This document shows positions 7,202 through 12,985 of a stretch of 12,985 bases of DNA, piece by piece; positions within the stretch are counted from its first letter, which is position 1; each line of letters begins with the position of its first letter. Both the position numbers and the translations under genes were made by a program. The stretch is from positions 1 to 12,985 of the forward strand of contig JAEZXC010000139.1 of the NCBI GenBank assembly GCA_023442845.1. Reading direction: 5' to 3'. The notes below the pieces were generated by a model. That model was given only the letters and a program-made list of their open reading frames with translations, was not told the origin of the DNA and did not search any database. Source of the stretch: Actinomycetes bacterium (GTDB taxonomy: Bacteria; Actinomycetota; Actinomycetes; Actinomycetales; Demequinaceae).

Positions 7202-7274
7202 GCCCCCGTAGCTCAGCGGATAGAGCGCCGGTTTCCGGTACCGTAGGTCGCAGGTTCGATTCCTGTCGGGGGCA
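7202..7274 (+). tRNA. tRNA-Arg (anticodon CCG)
   Basis: Full cloverleaf: acceptor GCCCCCG (7202-7208) pairs with CGGGGGC (7267-7273), discriminator A7274; D stem GCTC/GAGC; anticodon loop TTCCGGT (7233-7239) with anticodon CCG at 7235-7237, which reads CGG arginine codons; T stem GCAGG/CCTGT with loop TTCGATT. The variable region is AGGTC. Only CC, not CCA, follows the discriminator, so the final A (or the whole end) must be added by tRNA nucleotidyltransferase, as is common in actinobacteria. The top pair of the anticodon stem (27-43) is C against T, a mismatch, while the other four pairs are sound. It is the only RNA gene seen in the window. Confidence 0.95.
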
Positions 7275-7318
7275 CCTCGCGCGCAGCCGCAACTCCCGCG
7301 CTTTTCTCGCCGTCTTCC

Positions 7319-7324
7319 TACGAT
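7319..7324 (+). promoter_or_regulatory. -10 box of a leaderless patatin-gene promoter
   Basis: TACGAT followed by 6 bases and ATG 7331. No Shine-Dalgarno sequence is present in the 6-base gap. It lies 45 bases after the tRNA, so the patatin gene need not rely on read-through from it. Confidence 0.5.
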
Positions 7325-7330
7325 GGTGCT

Positions 7331-8083
7331 ATGACCCGCGACGCCGCATCATCACCACGGCTTGCCCTTGCGCTTGGCGGTGGTGGCGCGCTTGGAGCGG
7401 CTCACGTGGGAGTGCTTGAGGTGCTCGAAGAGCGCGGCATTCGGCCTCAGATCGTTGTCGGCACCTCAATCGGTTCCCTTGTAGGGGCCGCCTATGCCGC
7501 CGGCATGCCCCTCGCCGATATCAAGGCCCACACGCTCGAAGCGACATGGTCGGACTTTGGCGCGCTCACCTTCACGCCTGGGTTGGGGATTCTCGACACG
7601 GTGGGGCTCAAAGACTCGATCACACGGATGGCGGGTACGGAGATTCTGATCGAGGACCTTCCGCTTCGCTACGCCGCCGTTGCCGCGGATCTCTCGACTC
7701 GCTCCCCCGTCATCATCGATTCAGGTCCAGTGGCCGACGCTGTCGCCGCCTCCTGCTCGGTGCCCGGCCTCTTTCGCCCCACGCGTCTTGGTGGCCACCT
7801 CTATGTTGATGGCGGAGTACTCCAGAACCTCCCCCTCGAATCCGCCTTTGCTCTAGGAGCGGACTACGTCATTGGGGTGCGCCTCGCGCCCGAATGGGAC
7901 GCACTGCCGATCATGCGCACCGCCACCCGGGTTCACGAGTTCGAGATTCGCAACGACGTCACCATGATTCGTCCTCGCCTTGGCACCCGCTCCCAGTGGA
8001 TCGCGCGCGACTTGCCGCATCTTGTCGAATTGGGTCGCGAAGCAGCCGAGCGCGACCTCCCCGCCGCCGTGCCCACACCCTGA
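7331..8083 (+). CDS. Patatin-like phospholipase (RssA/YlbK type)
   Basis: A 250-residue serine hydrolase of the patatin family, expected to cleave fatty-acyl esters of phospholipids or other lipids. The oxyanion-hole loop GGGGALGAAHVGVL is at 17-30, the nucleophile elbow GTSIGS at 44-49 (Ser46), and the catalytic aspartate in YVDGGVLQNLPL at Asp160, giving a complete Ser-Asp dyad. It has no signal peptide or membrane span, so it should be cytoplasmic or loosely membrane-associated. The oxyanion loop has Leu (residue 21) where most members have Arg or Lys (GGGxRG). The start ATG 7331 follows a -10 box by 6 bases. It is a single-gene unit downstream of tRNA-Arg; a GC-rich hairpin follows its stop. 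Its physiological substrate cannot be told from the context. Confidence 0.92.
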   Translation: MTRDAASSPRLALALGGGGALGAAHVGVLEVLEERGIRPQIVVGTSIGSLVGAAYAAGMPLADIKAHTLEATWSDFGALTFTPGLGILDTVGLKDSITRMAGTEILIEDLPLRYAAVAADLSTRSPVIIDSGPVADAVAASCSVPGLFRPTRLGGHLYVDGGVLQNLPLESAFALGADYVIGVRLAPEWDALPIMRTATRVHEFEIRNDVTMIRPRLGTRSQWIARDLPHLVELGREAAERDLPAAVPTP

Positions 8084-8090
8084 GAGGACC

Positions 8091-8108
8091 CTCGGGGACA
8101 ACCCCGAG
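8091..8108 (+). terminator. GC-rich hairpin after the patatin gene
   Basis: CTCGGGG (8091-8097), loop ACAA, CCCCGAG (8102-8108): a perfect 7-bp stem 7 bases after the patatin stop codon. No T-run follows, so it is either a U-less actinobacterial-type terminator or a 3'-end stabilising hairpin. Confidence 0.45.
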
Positions 8109-8163
8109 CACCTCGGCCCTCGGATCAGCCGCACGGGTGATGCCGCCCGCATGCCTGCGGCTC

Positions 8164-8193
8164 TAGCGTCGGAATGAGAGATTTTTCAGGGAG
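8164..8193 (+). promoter_or_regulatory. Promoter -10 and ribosome binding site of the DUF2807 gene
   Basis: TAGCGT at 8164-8169 fits a -10 box, and AGGGAG at 8188-8193 is a clear Shine-Dalgarno sequence 5 bases before ATG 8199. Transcription would begin near 8176, giving a leader of about 23 bases. No recognisable -35. Confidence 0.45.
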
Positions 8194-8198
8194 TCACC

Positions 8199-8933
8199 AT
8201 GCGTACACGAATCGCTGCACTTGGCATCGTCGCTGCTGTCCTCACGCTCACCGCGTGCGTGTACACGGGATCGGGGCCGCTGCTCACCAGTGACGACCTC
8301 GCGGGCCGGACGACCGACGAGGCGCGCGACGTCGACGGCTTCACCGGCATCGCGGTTGGCGGCTACGCGGACCTCACTGTGACCGAAGGCTCCGAATTCT
8401 CCGTTGTCGTCACAGCCGATGAAAACCTCCAAGAGCACGTGACGACCCGCGTCAACGGATCGACGCTCGAGATCAGTCAGGAGTACTCGTACTTTGGCAC
8501 GCCGCCTCGTGTGGTGGTGGCGGTGACCCTCCCGGCGCTCAGCAAGGTCTCTCTCAGTGGCTCGTCTGACGCGTCGATCCGGGTTACGAATCCCGAATCC
8601 CTTGAGGTGAAGGTGAGTGGCTCCGCAGACGTGGACCTGCGTTCCGACGCAACGTCACTCAGCCTCTCCGTGAGCGGCTCGGGAACGATCACTGCCAGCG
8701 GAACTGTCACGACCGCCGCGATCTCGGTCTCCGGCTCGGGAGATGTCAACGGTGACAACCTCAGCGCTCGCGACGCGACGGTCAACGTATCCGGCTCCGG
8801 CGACGTGTCAGTGCGCGCCCGCGAGAGCATCGATGCGCGCGTGTCGGGTTCCGGTCACGTCACGTACTTTGGTGACCCGGCCGTCTCACAGAATGTGTCC
8901 GGTTCAGGCAACGTCGAGCGGGCCGACGCGTGA
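8199..8933 (+). CDS. DUF2807 (head-GIN) lipoprotein
   Basis: A 244-residue exported lipoprotein. The N-terminus has two Arg, a hydrophobic stretch and a lipobox LTAC ending at Cys20, so it should be cleaved by signal peptidase II and lipid-anchored outside the membrane. Residues about 40-240 match the DUF2807 putative auto-transporter adhesin / head-GIN beta-helix: V-x-G-x-A-DLTVTEG near the start, then regularly spaced turns of the form VSGSG-x-[VI] (for example near 147, 163, 177, 192, 210 and 228) with alternating hydrophobic residues, as in a right-handed beta-helix. The function of the family is not established. The start is ATG 8199 with AGGGAG 5 bases upstream. It is a single-gene unit, convergent with the carboxypeptidase gene 23 bases away. 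The last turns reach the C-terminus, so there is no separate effector domain. Confidence 0.88.
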   Translation: MRTRIAALGIVAAVLTLTACVYTGSGPLLTSDDLAGRTTDEARDVDGFTGIAVGGYADLTVTEGSEFSVVVTADENLQEHVTTRVNGSTLEISQEYSYFGTPPRVVVAVTLPALSKVSLSGSSDASIRVTNPESLEVKVSGSADVDLRSDATSLSLSVSGSGTITASGTVTTAAISVSGSGDVNGDNLSARDATVNVSGSGDVSVRARESIDARVSGSGHVTYFGDPAVSQNVSGSGNVERADA

Positions 8934-8956
8934 CCCGCGGTGCGAGCGCCTCACTA

Positions 8957-10039
8957 TCACGGGGCGGGCGACGCCGGAGGGGACGTCTGCTTGGCTGTGC
9001 TGTCCCCAGCAGGGTCTGACGTGGACGGCGCCGTGGTCTCGGGGGTGTCCGGAACGGTGTCCGGAACGGTGTCGGACAACACGATCTCTCCGGCGTCCGT
9101 AGCGCCGTCGGCCCACGACGAGTTGCCATAGTGGCCAATCGCGTTGACGCCCGGAGCGTACTCCCAGTGCCACGGCTCGAACTTGCGGAACTTCGCCCAA
9201 TCTGGGTTGAAGTATCCAAAGGCTGCGGCATTTTCCTTCAGCCAGTTGAACGGCTTGCCCGAGTCATCGCCCGAACACAGGTCGAAGGCAAGACCAAATC
9301 CGTGCATCGACGTTCCGGGAGACGCGGCAAGGTAACCACGCAACGATTTGATACGCGACTGATCCGCGTAGGAGCGGTAGCCACCCTGGATGCACAAGTC
9401 ACGACCAAAGGCGGCCTTGAACTGCTCGTTCATTTGCGCGAGAGCAATTGCAGCGTCGGCCCGCATTTGGGCGCCGCCCCAAATGGTGCACAACTGGTCC
9501 GCAGGCAAGTTGCCGTTGTCGGTCGTGTTGTACGACGCGGGGGGAAGGCAATCGGGAAGCGCCTCGATCAGCACATAGGGAGTTGCCGCGCGCGCGACCG
9601 CGAGCGCTTGCGCCTGGTCGTCGACCGAGGGCATGTCGACAACGGTAGGGATCAGCTGGGGACCGTCGCCAAGCAAAGCGTGACCTGTGGTGGGCGATTC
9701 ACCCATGACGACGCCGGGGACGTTTGCGACCGGATTCTGATACGCGACCACGGTGCCAACCACGGGGTACACGACCATCGCCAATGCGAATCCGCCAAGG
9801 ACTCCCCCGCGCGCAAAGAACTTGCGGCGTCGGTGGGTGGTGCGGATCCGGATCTCGCGAGTCTCGGTAAGGCGCTTGATTCGACGCGAGACAACGGCCC
9901 GTGCCTGTGCCGCGATGTGCGGGTCGAGGTGCGCGGCGTGACCAGGGATTTCTCCGCTAAAAGGCGAGGAAATCGACATGTTGGCGCGAGCGTGTGCAGG
10001 GTCACTTGCGCGCTTCGGCAGCGTAGTCTCTGCGCTCAC
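8957..10039 (-). CDS. VanY-type D-Ala-D-Ala carboxypeptidase, membrane-anchored
   Basis: Predicted zinc carboxypeptidase that removes the terminal D-Ala from peptidoglycan stem peptides outside the cell. With GTG 10039 it has 360 residues: a charged cytoplasmic N-terminal region of about 78 residues ending in RTTHRRRKFFAR, one membrane span (about 79-100), a linker, then the VanY domain. In the latter, QGGYRSYADQSR (about 218-229), TSMHGFGLAFD with zinc ligands His246 and Asp253, and EPWHWEY with catalytic Glu288 and third ligand His291 are all present. Residues after about 325 are a Thr/Pro/Ser/Asp-rich tail containing TVPDTVPDT. GTG 10039 is chosen because GGAGGA (10045-10050) lies 5 bases before it; the frame is open 20 codons further to 10099, but without such a site. 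The basic cytoplasmic region before the span gives it type II topology. It is a single-gene unit. Confidence 0.9.
   Translation of the reverse strand: MSAETTLPKRASDPAHARANMSISSPFSGEIPGHAAHLDPHIAAQARAVVSRRIKRLTETREIRIRTTHRRRKFFARGGVLGGFALAMVVYPVVGTVVAYQNPVANVPGVVMGESPTTGHALLGDGPQLIPTVVDMPSVDDQAQALAVARAATPYVLIEALPDCLPPASYNTTDNGNLPADQLCTIWGGAQMRADAAIALAQMNEQFKAAFGRDLCIQGGYRSYADQSRIKSLRGYLAASPGTSMHGFGLAFDLCSGDDSGKPFNWLKENAAAFGYFNPDWAKFRKFEPWHWEYAPGVNAIGHYGNSSWADGATDAGEIVLSDTVPDTVPDTPETTAPSTSDPAGDSTAKQTSPPASPAP
9044..9073. repeat. 12-bp tandem repeat, 2.5 copies
   Basis: GGTGTCCGGAAC at 9044-9055 and 9056-9067, then GGTGTC at 9068-9073. It lies in frame in the carboxypeptidase gene and encodes the repeated four-residue unit TVPD in its extracellular tail. 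The 12-base period is a multiple of three, so gain or loss of a copy would keep the frame. Confidence 0.9.
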
Positions 10040-10044
10040 GCACG

Positions 10045-10050
10045 TCCTCC
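10045..10050 (-). promoter_or_regulatory. Ribosome binding site of the carboxypeptidase gene
   Basis: GGAGGA on the minus strand, 5 bases before GTG 10039: the strongest Shine-Dalgarno sequence in the window, and the reason for choosing that start. Confidence 0.75.
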
Positions 10051-10105
10051 GAGATCGTCCAGCCCCCTGCGCCAGGATCAACGTACGACCCCGCGGCACC
10101 GTGCC

Positions 10106-10111
10106 AGTGTA
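10106..10111 (-). promoter_or_regulatory. Possible -10 box of the carboxypeptidase gene
   Basis: TACACT on the minus strand in the 92-base gap between the CNNM gene stop and GTG 10039. Transcription would start near 10099, with a leader of about 60 bases. No -35 is recognised. Confidence 0.35.
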
Positions 10112-10131
10112 ACCAATCCGTTATCTTCGGG

Positions 10132-11181
10132 CTAGCCCTTCGATGAATCACCCTCGGACCGTGCGACAGAATCACGCACCTCACCCACGAGTTCTTCGAT
10201 GATGTCCTCGAGAAAAACGACGCCCTCAATGGCTGAGTCTGAGCGCACCAGCGCGACGTGGGCACCGGAGCGGCGCATCGCCGCAAGGACGTCTTCGATC
10301 TCCTCGTCGACAGGGACGACGGAGATGTCCCGGATGCGCCAGTCTGCGAGCGGTTCCTCACGCTCATGGGGCCGCACTTGCAGTGCGTCCTTCATATGGA
10401 GATACCCGACGACGCTGCCATCGGCCTCGCACACTGGGAAGCGCGAGTAGCCGGTTTCGACGGCCATGCGCTCAAGGTCGTCGGCGGAGACACCCCGTTT
10501 GACGCACGTGACGTGGGCAAACGGCACCATGACGTCGTGCGCTCGATGGTCGGAAAACTCAATCGCACCGGTTAGCAGACCCTCTGGGTCCGCGAAGGTG
10601 CCTTCTTCGTTTGAGCGGGCGACAATCGACTGGACCTCGTCCGCGGTGAACGCAGACGTTACTTCGTCGCGCGGCTCAATCCCCACCATGCGGAGCAACA
10701 CGTTCGCGAACGCGTTGAGCGCACCGATGAGGGGGCGTACCGCCTTGCCGATCCACACCAAAGGCGGGCCGAATACGAGCGCCGCTCGGTCGGGGCTGGA
10801 TACAGCCGCGTTCTTCGGCACCATTTCGCCCACGATGACGTGAAGACCAACGATGATGAAGAGGGCGATCGCGACGGCGACGATGTGTGATGCGCTCTCC
10901 GATAGGTACGGATGGAAGAGGCCTTCAAGCGCATGCGCAATGGCCGGCTCCGCGACAGTTCCAAGGGACACCGAACACACGGTGATGCCGAGCTGCGCGG
11001 TGGCGAGCATGAGAGAGACGTTTTCCATTGCCCACAACACCGTGATCGCGGCACGGTTGCCTTGCTCAGCCTTGGGTTCAATGGAGCTGCGGCGCGCAGA
11101 AATGATGGCGAACTCTGCGCCTACGAAGAAGGCATTGGCAAGCAGCAAGCCGGCGACGGCGGCGACCATCCAGGGGCTCAT
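10132..11181 (-). CDS. CNNM/CBS-domain membrane protein lacking the CorC/HlyC domain
   Basis: A 349-residue membrane protein of the HlyC/CorC (CNNM) family, related to magnesium/cobalt efflux proteins and often named hemolysin. An N-terminal CNNM (DUF21) domain of about 175 residues has hydrophobic spans at about 5-28, 55-75 and 98-120, and the conserved VGEMVPKNAA (117-126). Two CBS domains follow (about 190-340; ETGYSRFPV near 240 and EGVVFLEDIIEELVGEV near the end), a cytoplasmic nucleotide-binding module. The protein stops right after the CBS pair, so the C-terminal CorC/HlyC domain is missing; its partner has it. The ATG at 11181 overlaps the upstream stop by four bases (ATGA), with a G-rich run just before it, so translation is coupled. 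A role in divalent-cation transport is inferred from the family only. Confidence 0.9.
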   Translation of the reverse strand: MSPWMVAAVAGLLLANAFFVGAEFAIISARRSSIEPKAEQGNRAAITVLWAMENVSLMLATAQLGITVCSVSLGTVAEPAIAHALEGLFHPYLSESASHIVAVAIALFIIVGLHVIVGEMVPKNAAVSSPDRAALVFGPPLVWIGKAVRPLIGALNAFANVLLRMVGIEPRDEVTSAFTADEVQSIVARSNEEGTFADPEGLLTGAIEFSDHRAHDVMVPFAHVTCVKRGVSADDLERMAVETGYSRFPVCEADGSVVGYLHMKDALQVRPHEREEPLADWRIRDISVVPVDEEIEDVLAAMRRSGAHVALVRSDSAIEGVVFLEDIIEELVGEVRDSVARSEGDSSKG

Positions 11182-12497
11182 GCGCGCCCCCCAGCGTCAG
11201 CGTTGGCTTCGCCATCCGGAATCGGCGTGGCTCGCACTCGGTCAATCCGACGCCCGTCCATGCGCTCAACTCGCAACGTGATGCCGTCGGTCGTCACCTC
11301 ATCCCCTGTCGCGGGAAGCCGGCCCAGGGACGCCATGATGAGGCCGCCCACGGTCTCGTACACGTGCGACGACGGTAAGCGCAGTCCGGTGAGCTCGGCG
11401 ACCTCATCGGGACGCAGGACAGCGGGGATCACCCACGCTCCCCCCGCAGCGCGGAACACATGAGCGCGCCGGGAGTCGTGCTCGTCGGCCACCTCGCCGA
11501 CAAGCTCTTCGACGACGTCTTCGAGCGTGACAAAGCCTGCCGTCCCGCCGTACTCGTCAACGACGATCGCGCACTGCATGCCGAGGTCCTTCAACTCGAC
11601 AAGGAGCGGGCGCAATTGCATCGTCTCGGGCACGCGTGGCGCATCGACCATAAGGGTGCGCACCGGAGTCTCGTCTCGTTCGTGAGAGGGAACGGCAATG
11701 ACGTGCCGGATGTGGACGAGCCCCACGACGTCGTCGTTACTGTCGCGGATCACCGGAAAGCGTGAGTGCCCGGTGCCGCGTGCCAACGCCAAGACGTCTG
11801 CCGCCGTCGCGTCGACCGCCACCGTGTGGAGGCGCGTGCGATCGGTCATCACGTCAACCGCCGCGAGATCATCCATCTCGAGGGTGTTCTTCAACAAGAG
11901 CGCCGTCGTGGGCGCAAGCGTGCCAGCCTCCGCCGAGCGGCGCACGAGAGCGGCAAGTTCTTGACGGGATCGGCCGCCCGCGAGTTCCTCCCGCGGCTCG
12001 ATGCCCAAGAGTCGGAGAATCGCATTGGCCACGCCATTAAGCCCCGCGATGATCGGTCGGAGCACCGCCGTGAAGCCGAGCATGAACGGCGTCACCGCGC
12101 GAGCCGTTGCGAGCGGGTTGGCGATCGCAGCGTTCTTCGGGACTAGTTCGCCCACGATCATCGAGAAGGAATTGACGACAATGAGCGCCGCAATTGTCGC
12201 CACCGTCACCGCCGCCGCATCGGCAAGCGGGGTGCGCTCGATCGGCCCTTCGAGGAGGCTGACGAGTGCCGGTTGCGCGGTGTAGCCCAAGAGCACCGTT
12301 GTGAGGGTGATGCCCACTTGGGCGCCCGACAGCTGGGTGGACAGCGACTTCAGTGCGGAGCGGATCCTGCGCTTGCCTGGCGTCGCCTCCGTGATGGAGG
12401 AAGGGTCGAGCGCGACAAGCGCAAACTCGGCGGCAACAAACAGCGCCGTGCCGATGGTGAGGCCGACGCCGAGCGCGACGAGTAGCCAGGCGGTCAT
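11178..12497 (-). CDS. CNNM/CBS/CorC-HlyC membrane protein (hemolysin family)
   Basis: A full-length 439-residue member of the HlyC/CorC family. The CNNM (DUF21) domain spans about residues 1-195, with hydrophobic segments near 4-30, 58-82, 94-115 and 132-155 and the hallmark VGELVPKNAA (115-124). A CBS pair occupies about 205-335 (GHSRFPVIRD near 243-252, DEYGGTAGFVTLEDVVEEL near 314-332), followed by the CorC/HlyC domain (about 345-425; VYETVGGLIMASLGRLPATGD). It is probably an inner-membrane protein with cytoplasmic regulatory domains. CNNM homologues transport magnesium or related ions, but no substrate is proven by this sequence. ATG 12497 has no clear Shine-Dalgarno sequence. It overlaps the next CNNM gene by four bases, a two-gene operon whose likely promoter sits at 12575-12604, divergent from the ABC gene. 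Confidence 0.92.
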   Translation of the reverse strand: MTAWLLVALGVGLTIGTALFVAAEFALVALDPSSITEATPGKRRIRSALKSLSTQLSGAQVGITLTTVLLGYTAQPALVSLLEGPIERTPLADAAAVTVATIAALIVVNSFSMIVGELVPKNAAIANPLATARAVTPFMLGFTAVLRPIIAGLNGVANAILRLLGIEPREELAGGRSRQELAALVRRSAEAGTLAPTTALLLKNTLEMDDLAAVDVMTDRTRLHTVAVDATAADVLALARGTGHSRFPVIRDSNDDVVGLVHIRHVIAVPSHERDETPVRTLMVDAPRVPETMQLRPLLVELKDLGMQCAIVVDEYGGTAGFVTLEDVVEELVGEVADEHDSRRAHVFRAAGGAWVIPAVLRPDEVAELTGLRLPSSHVYETVGGLIMASLGRLPATGDEVTTDGITLRVERMDGRRIDRVRATPIPDGEANADAGGRA

Positions 12498-12568
12498 CCG
12501 TTGTGACTATGACTGTCGGAGTCCATGGTGCGACTACTGTACTCGAAGCGGACCCCTACCGTTCGGAT

Positions 12569-12585
12569 GAAAGTATTCTACTTTC
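12569..12585. promoter_or_regulatory. Perfect 17-bp inverted repeat, likely operator
   Basis: GAAAGTA (12569-12575), spacer TTC, TACTTTC (12579-12585). The arms are exact inverted copies, and the site is AT-rich in a GC-rich gap. It contains the minus-strand -10 box (TAGAAT, 12575-12580) and lies 32 bases before the ABC gene start, so a dimeric repressor bound here could block the CNNM promoter and affect the ABC gene. No regulator gene is in view to name the binding family. Confidence 0.6.
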
Positions 12586-12604
12586 CATAGAACAGTTGTG
12601 TCGA
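12575..12604 (-). promoter_or_regulatory. Candidate promoter of the CNNM gene pair
   Basis: On the minus strand: -35 TCGACA (12599-12604), an 18-base spacer, and -10 TAGAAT (12575-12580). Each hexamer is one base from the TTGACA/TATAAT consensus. Transcription would start near 12568, giving a leader of about 70 bases before ATG 12497. It is the only promoter in the window with both hexamers good. Confidence 0.5.
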
Positions 12605-12617
12605 CGAAGGGATGCAC

Positions 12618-12985
12618 GTGGACAGCACCATCAGAGTTGATGGCCTGACCAAACGGTTTGGCAACATCGTCGCGGTGAACGATCTCAGTTTCACCGCCAA
12701 GCCCGGCCGGGTGACCGGCTTCTTAGGGCCAAACGGTGCAGGCAAGTCGACAACCCTGCGCGCGCTCGTCGACCTCGTGCGGCCCACGTCGGGCACCGTC
12801 ACCATCGGCGGCAAGAAGTACATCGACCTTGAGAACCCAGCAGCCCAGGTGGGCACGCATTTTGGCGGCTCTTTTCACCCCGGCCGCACCGCGCTCGACC
12901 ACTTGCGGGTTTACGCGCCGCTCATGGGAGTGGACGACGCTCGGTGTGCCGAGGCCCTCGATGCCGTCGGCCTGACAGAGGCAGC
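12618..12985 (+). CDS. ABC transporter ATP-binding protein, N-terminal part
   Basis: About 122 residues of a cytoplasmic ABC ATPase are visible before the window edge. It opens with IRVDGLTKRFG and an aromatic A-loop region, then the Walker A motif GPNGAGKST (about 38-46), followed by VGTHFGGSFHPGRTALDHL, a segment typical of actinobacterial ATPases that pair with ABC-2 type membrane subunits. The signature motif and Walker B lie beyond the window. GTG 12618 is preferred because AAGGG lies 6 bases upstream; the in-frame ATG two codons earlier (12612) would abut that sequence. A permease gene is expected downstream. It is divergent from the CNNM pair and shares its 120-base gap. The substrate cannot be inferred. 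Confidence 0.9.
   Translation, partial: MDSTIRVDGLTKRFGNIVAVNDLSFTAKPGRVTGFLGPNGAGKSTTLRALVDLVRPTSGTVTIGGKKYIDLENPAAQVGTHFGGSFHPGRTALDHLRVYAPLMGVDDARCAEALDAVGLTEA

Noticed and set aside
9131..10135. 334-codon plus-strand open frame opposite the carboxypeptidase gene.
   Set aside because: A shadow of the VanY gene: no family motif, Arg/Val/Gly-biased composition, while the minus strand carries all zinc-site residues.
10129..10138. GGGCTAGCCC palindrome spanning the stop codon of the second CNNM gene, considered as a terminator or operator.
   Set aside because: Only 10 bp without a loop, no T-run, no second copy in the window.
12578..12856. 92-codon minus-strand open frame overlapping the ABC ATPase start.
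   Set aside because: The plus strand has Walker A in frame and a ribosome binding site; the minus frame would also run across the operator and shows no motif.
1..12985. Search for a mobile element, defence system, CRISPR array or biosynthetic cluster.
   Set aside because: No transposase, integrase, terminal repeats, spaced direct repeats, nuclease/helicase or NRPS/PKS motifs were seen. The tRNA gene has no repeated 3' end nearby to suggest an integration site.

Overview
The window is high-GC DNA with dense, mostly short intergenic gaps, frequent GTG starts, and repeated TANNNT -10 boxes placed 6-7 bases before a start codon (leaderless mRNAs). With the argS-lysA and hom-thrC-thrB gene orders this points to an actinobacterium, probably of the Micrococcales. 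No finer placement is supported by the sequence alone.

Left part (1-6668), almost all on the minus strand: the aspartate-family amino-acid block. Read in the direction of transcription it is argS (arginyl-tRNA synthetase), lysA (diaminopimelate decarboxylase, 2 bases after argS), a small acidic protein of unknown function, then hom (homoserine dehydrogenase), thrC (threonine synthase) and thrB (homoserine kinase, cut by the window edge). A low-molecular-weight protein-tyrosine phosphatase gene on the plus strand sits between the acidic protein and hom, so lysA and hom are not in one operon here. argS-lysA and hom-thrC-thrB look like two separate co-transcribed units, each starting from a leaderless promoter. 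LysA supplies lysine from diaminopimelate; Hom, ThrB and ThrC take aspartate semialdehyde through homoserine to threonine.

Middle part (6725-8933): a MmcQ/YjbR-family protein (minus), a tRNA-Arg with anticodon CCG (plus), a patatin-like phospholipase (plus), and a DUF2807 lipoprotein with many Ser-Gly-Ser-Gly turns (plus).

Right part (8957-12985): a membrane-anchored VanY-type D-Ala-D-Ala carboxypeptidase (minus), two overlapping CNNM/CBS-domain membrane proteins of the HlyC/CorC family (minus), and, divergently, the start of an ABC transporter ATPase (plus, cut by the window edge). The gap between the last two holds a perfect 17-bp inverted repeat that overlaps the -10 box of a plausible promoter for the CNNM pair, the best candidate regulatory site in the window.

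No mobile element, CRISPR array, phage gene or obvious new multi-gene system was seen. This is mostly core chromosome, and the points of interest are regulatory (leaderless starts, the palindromic operator), start-codon corrections, an unknown acidic protein, and small departures from family norms.
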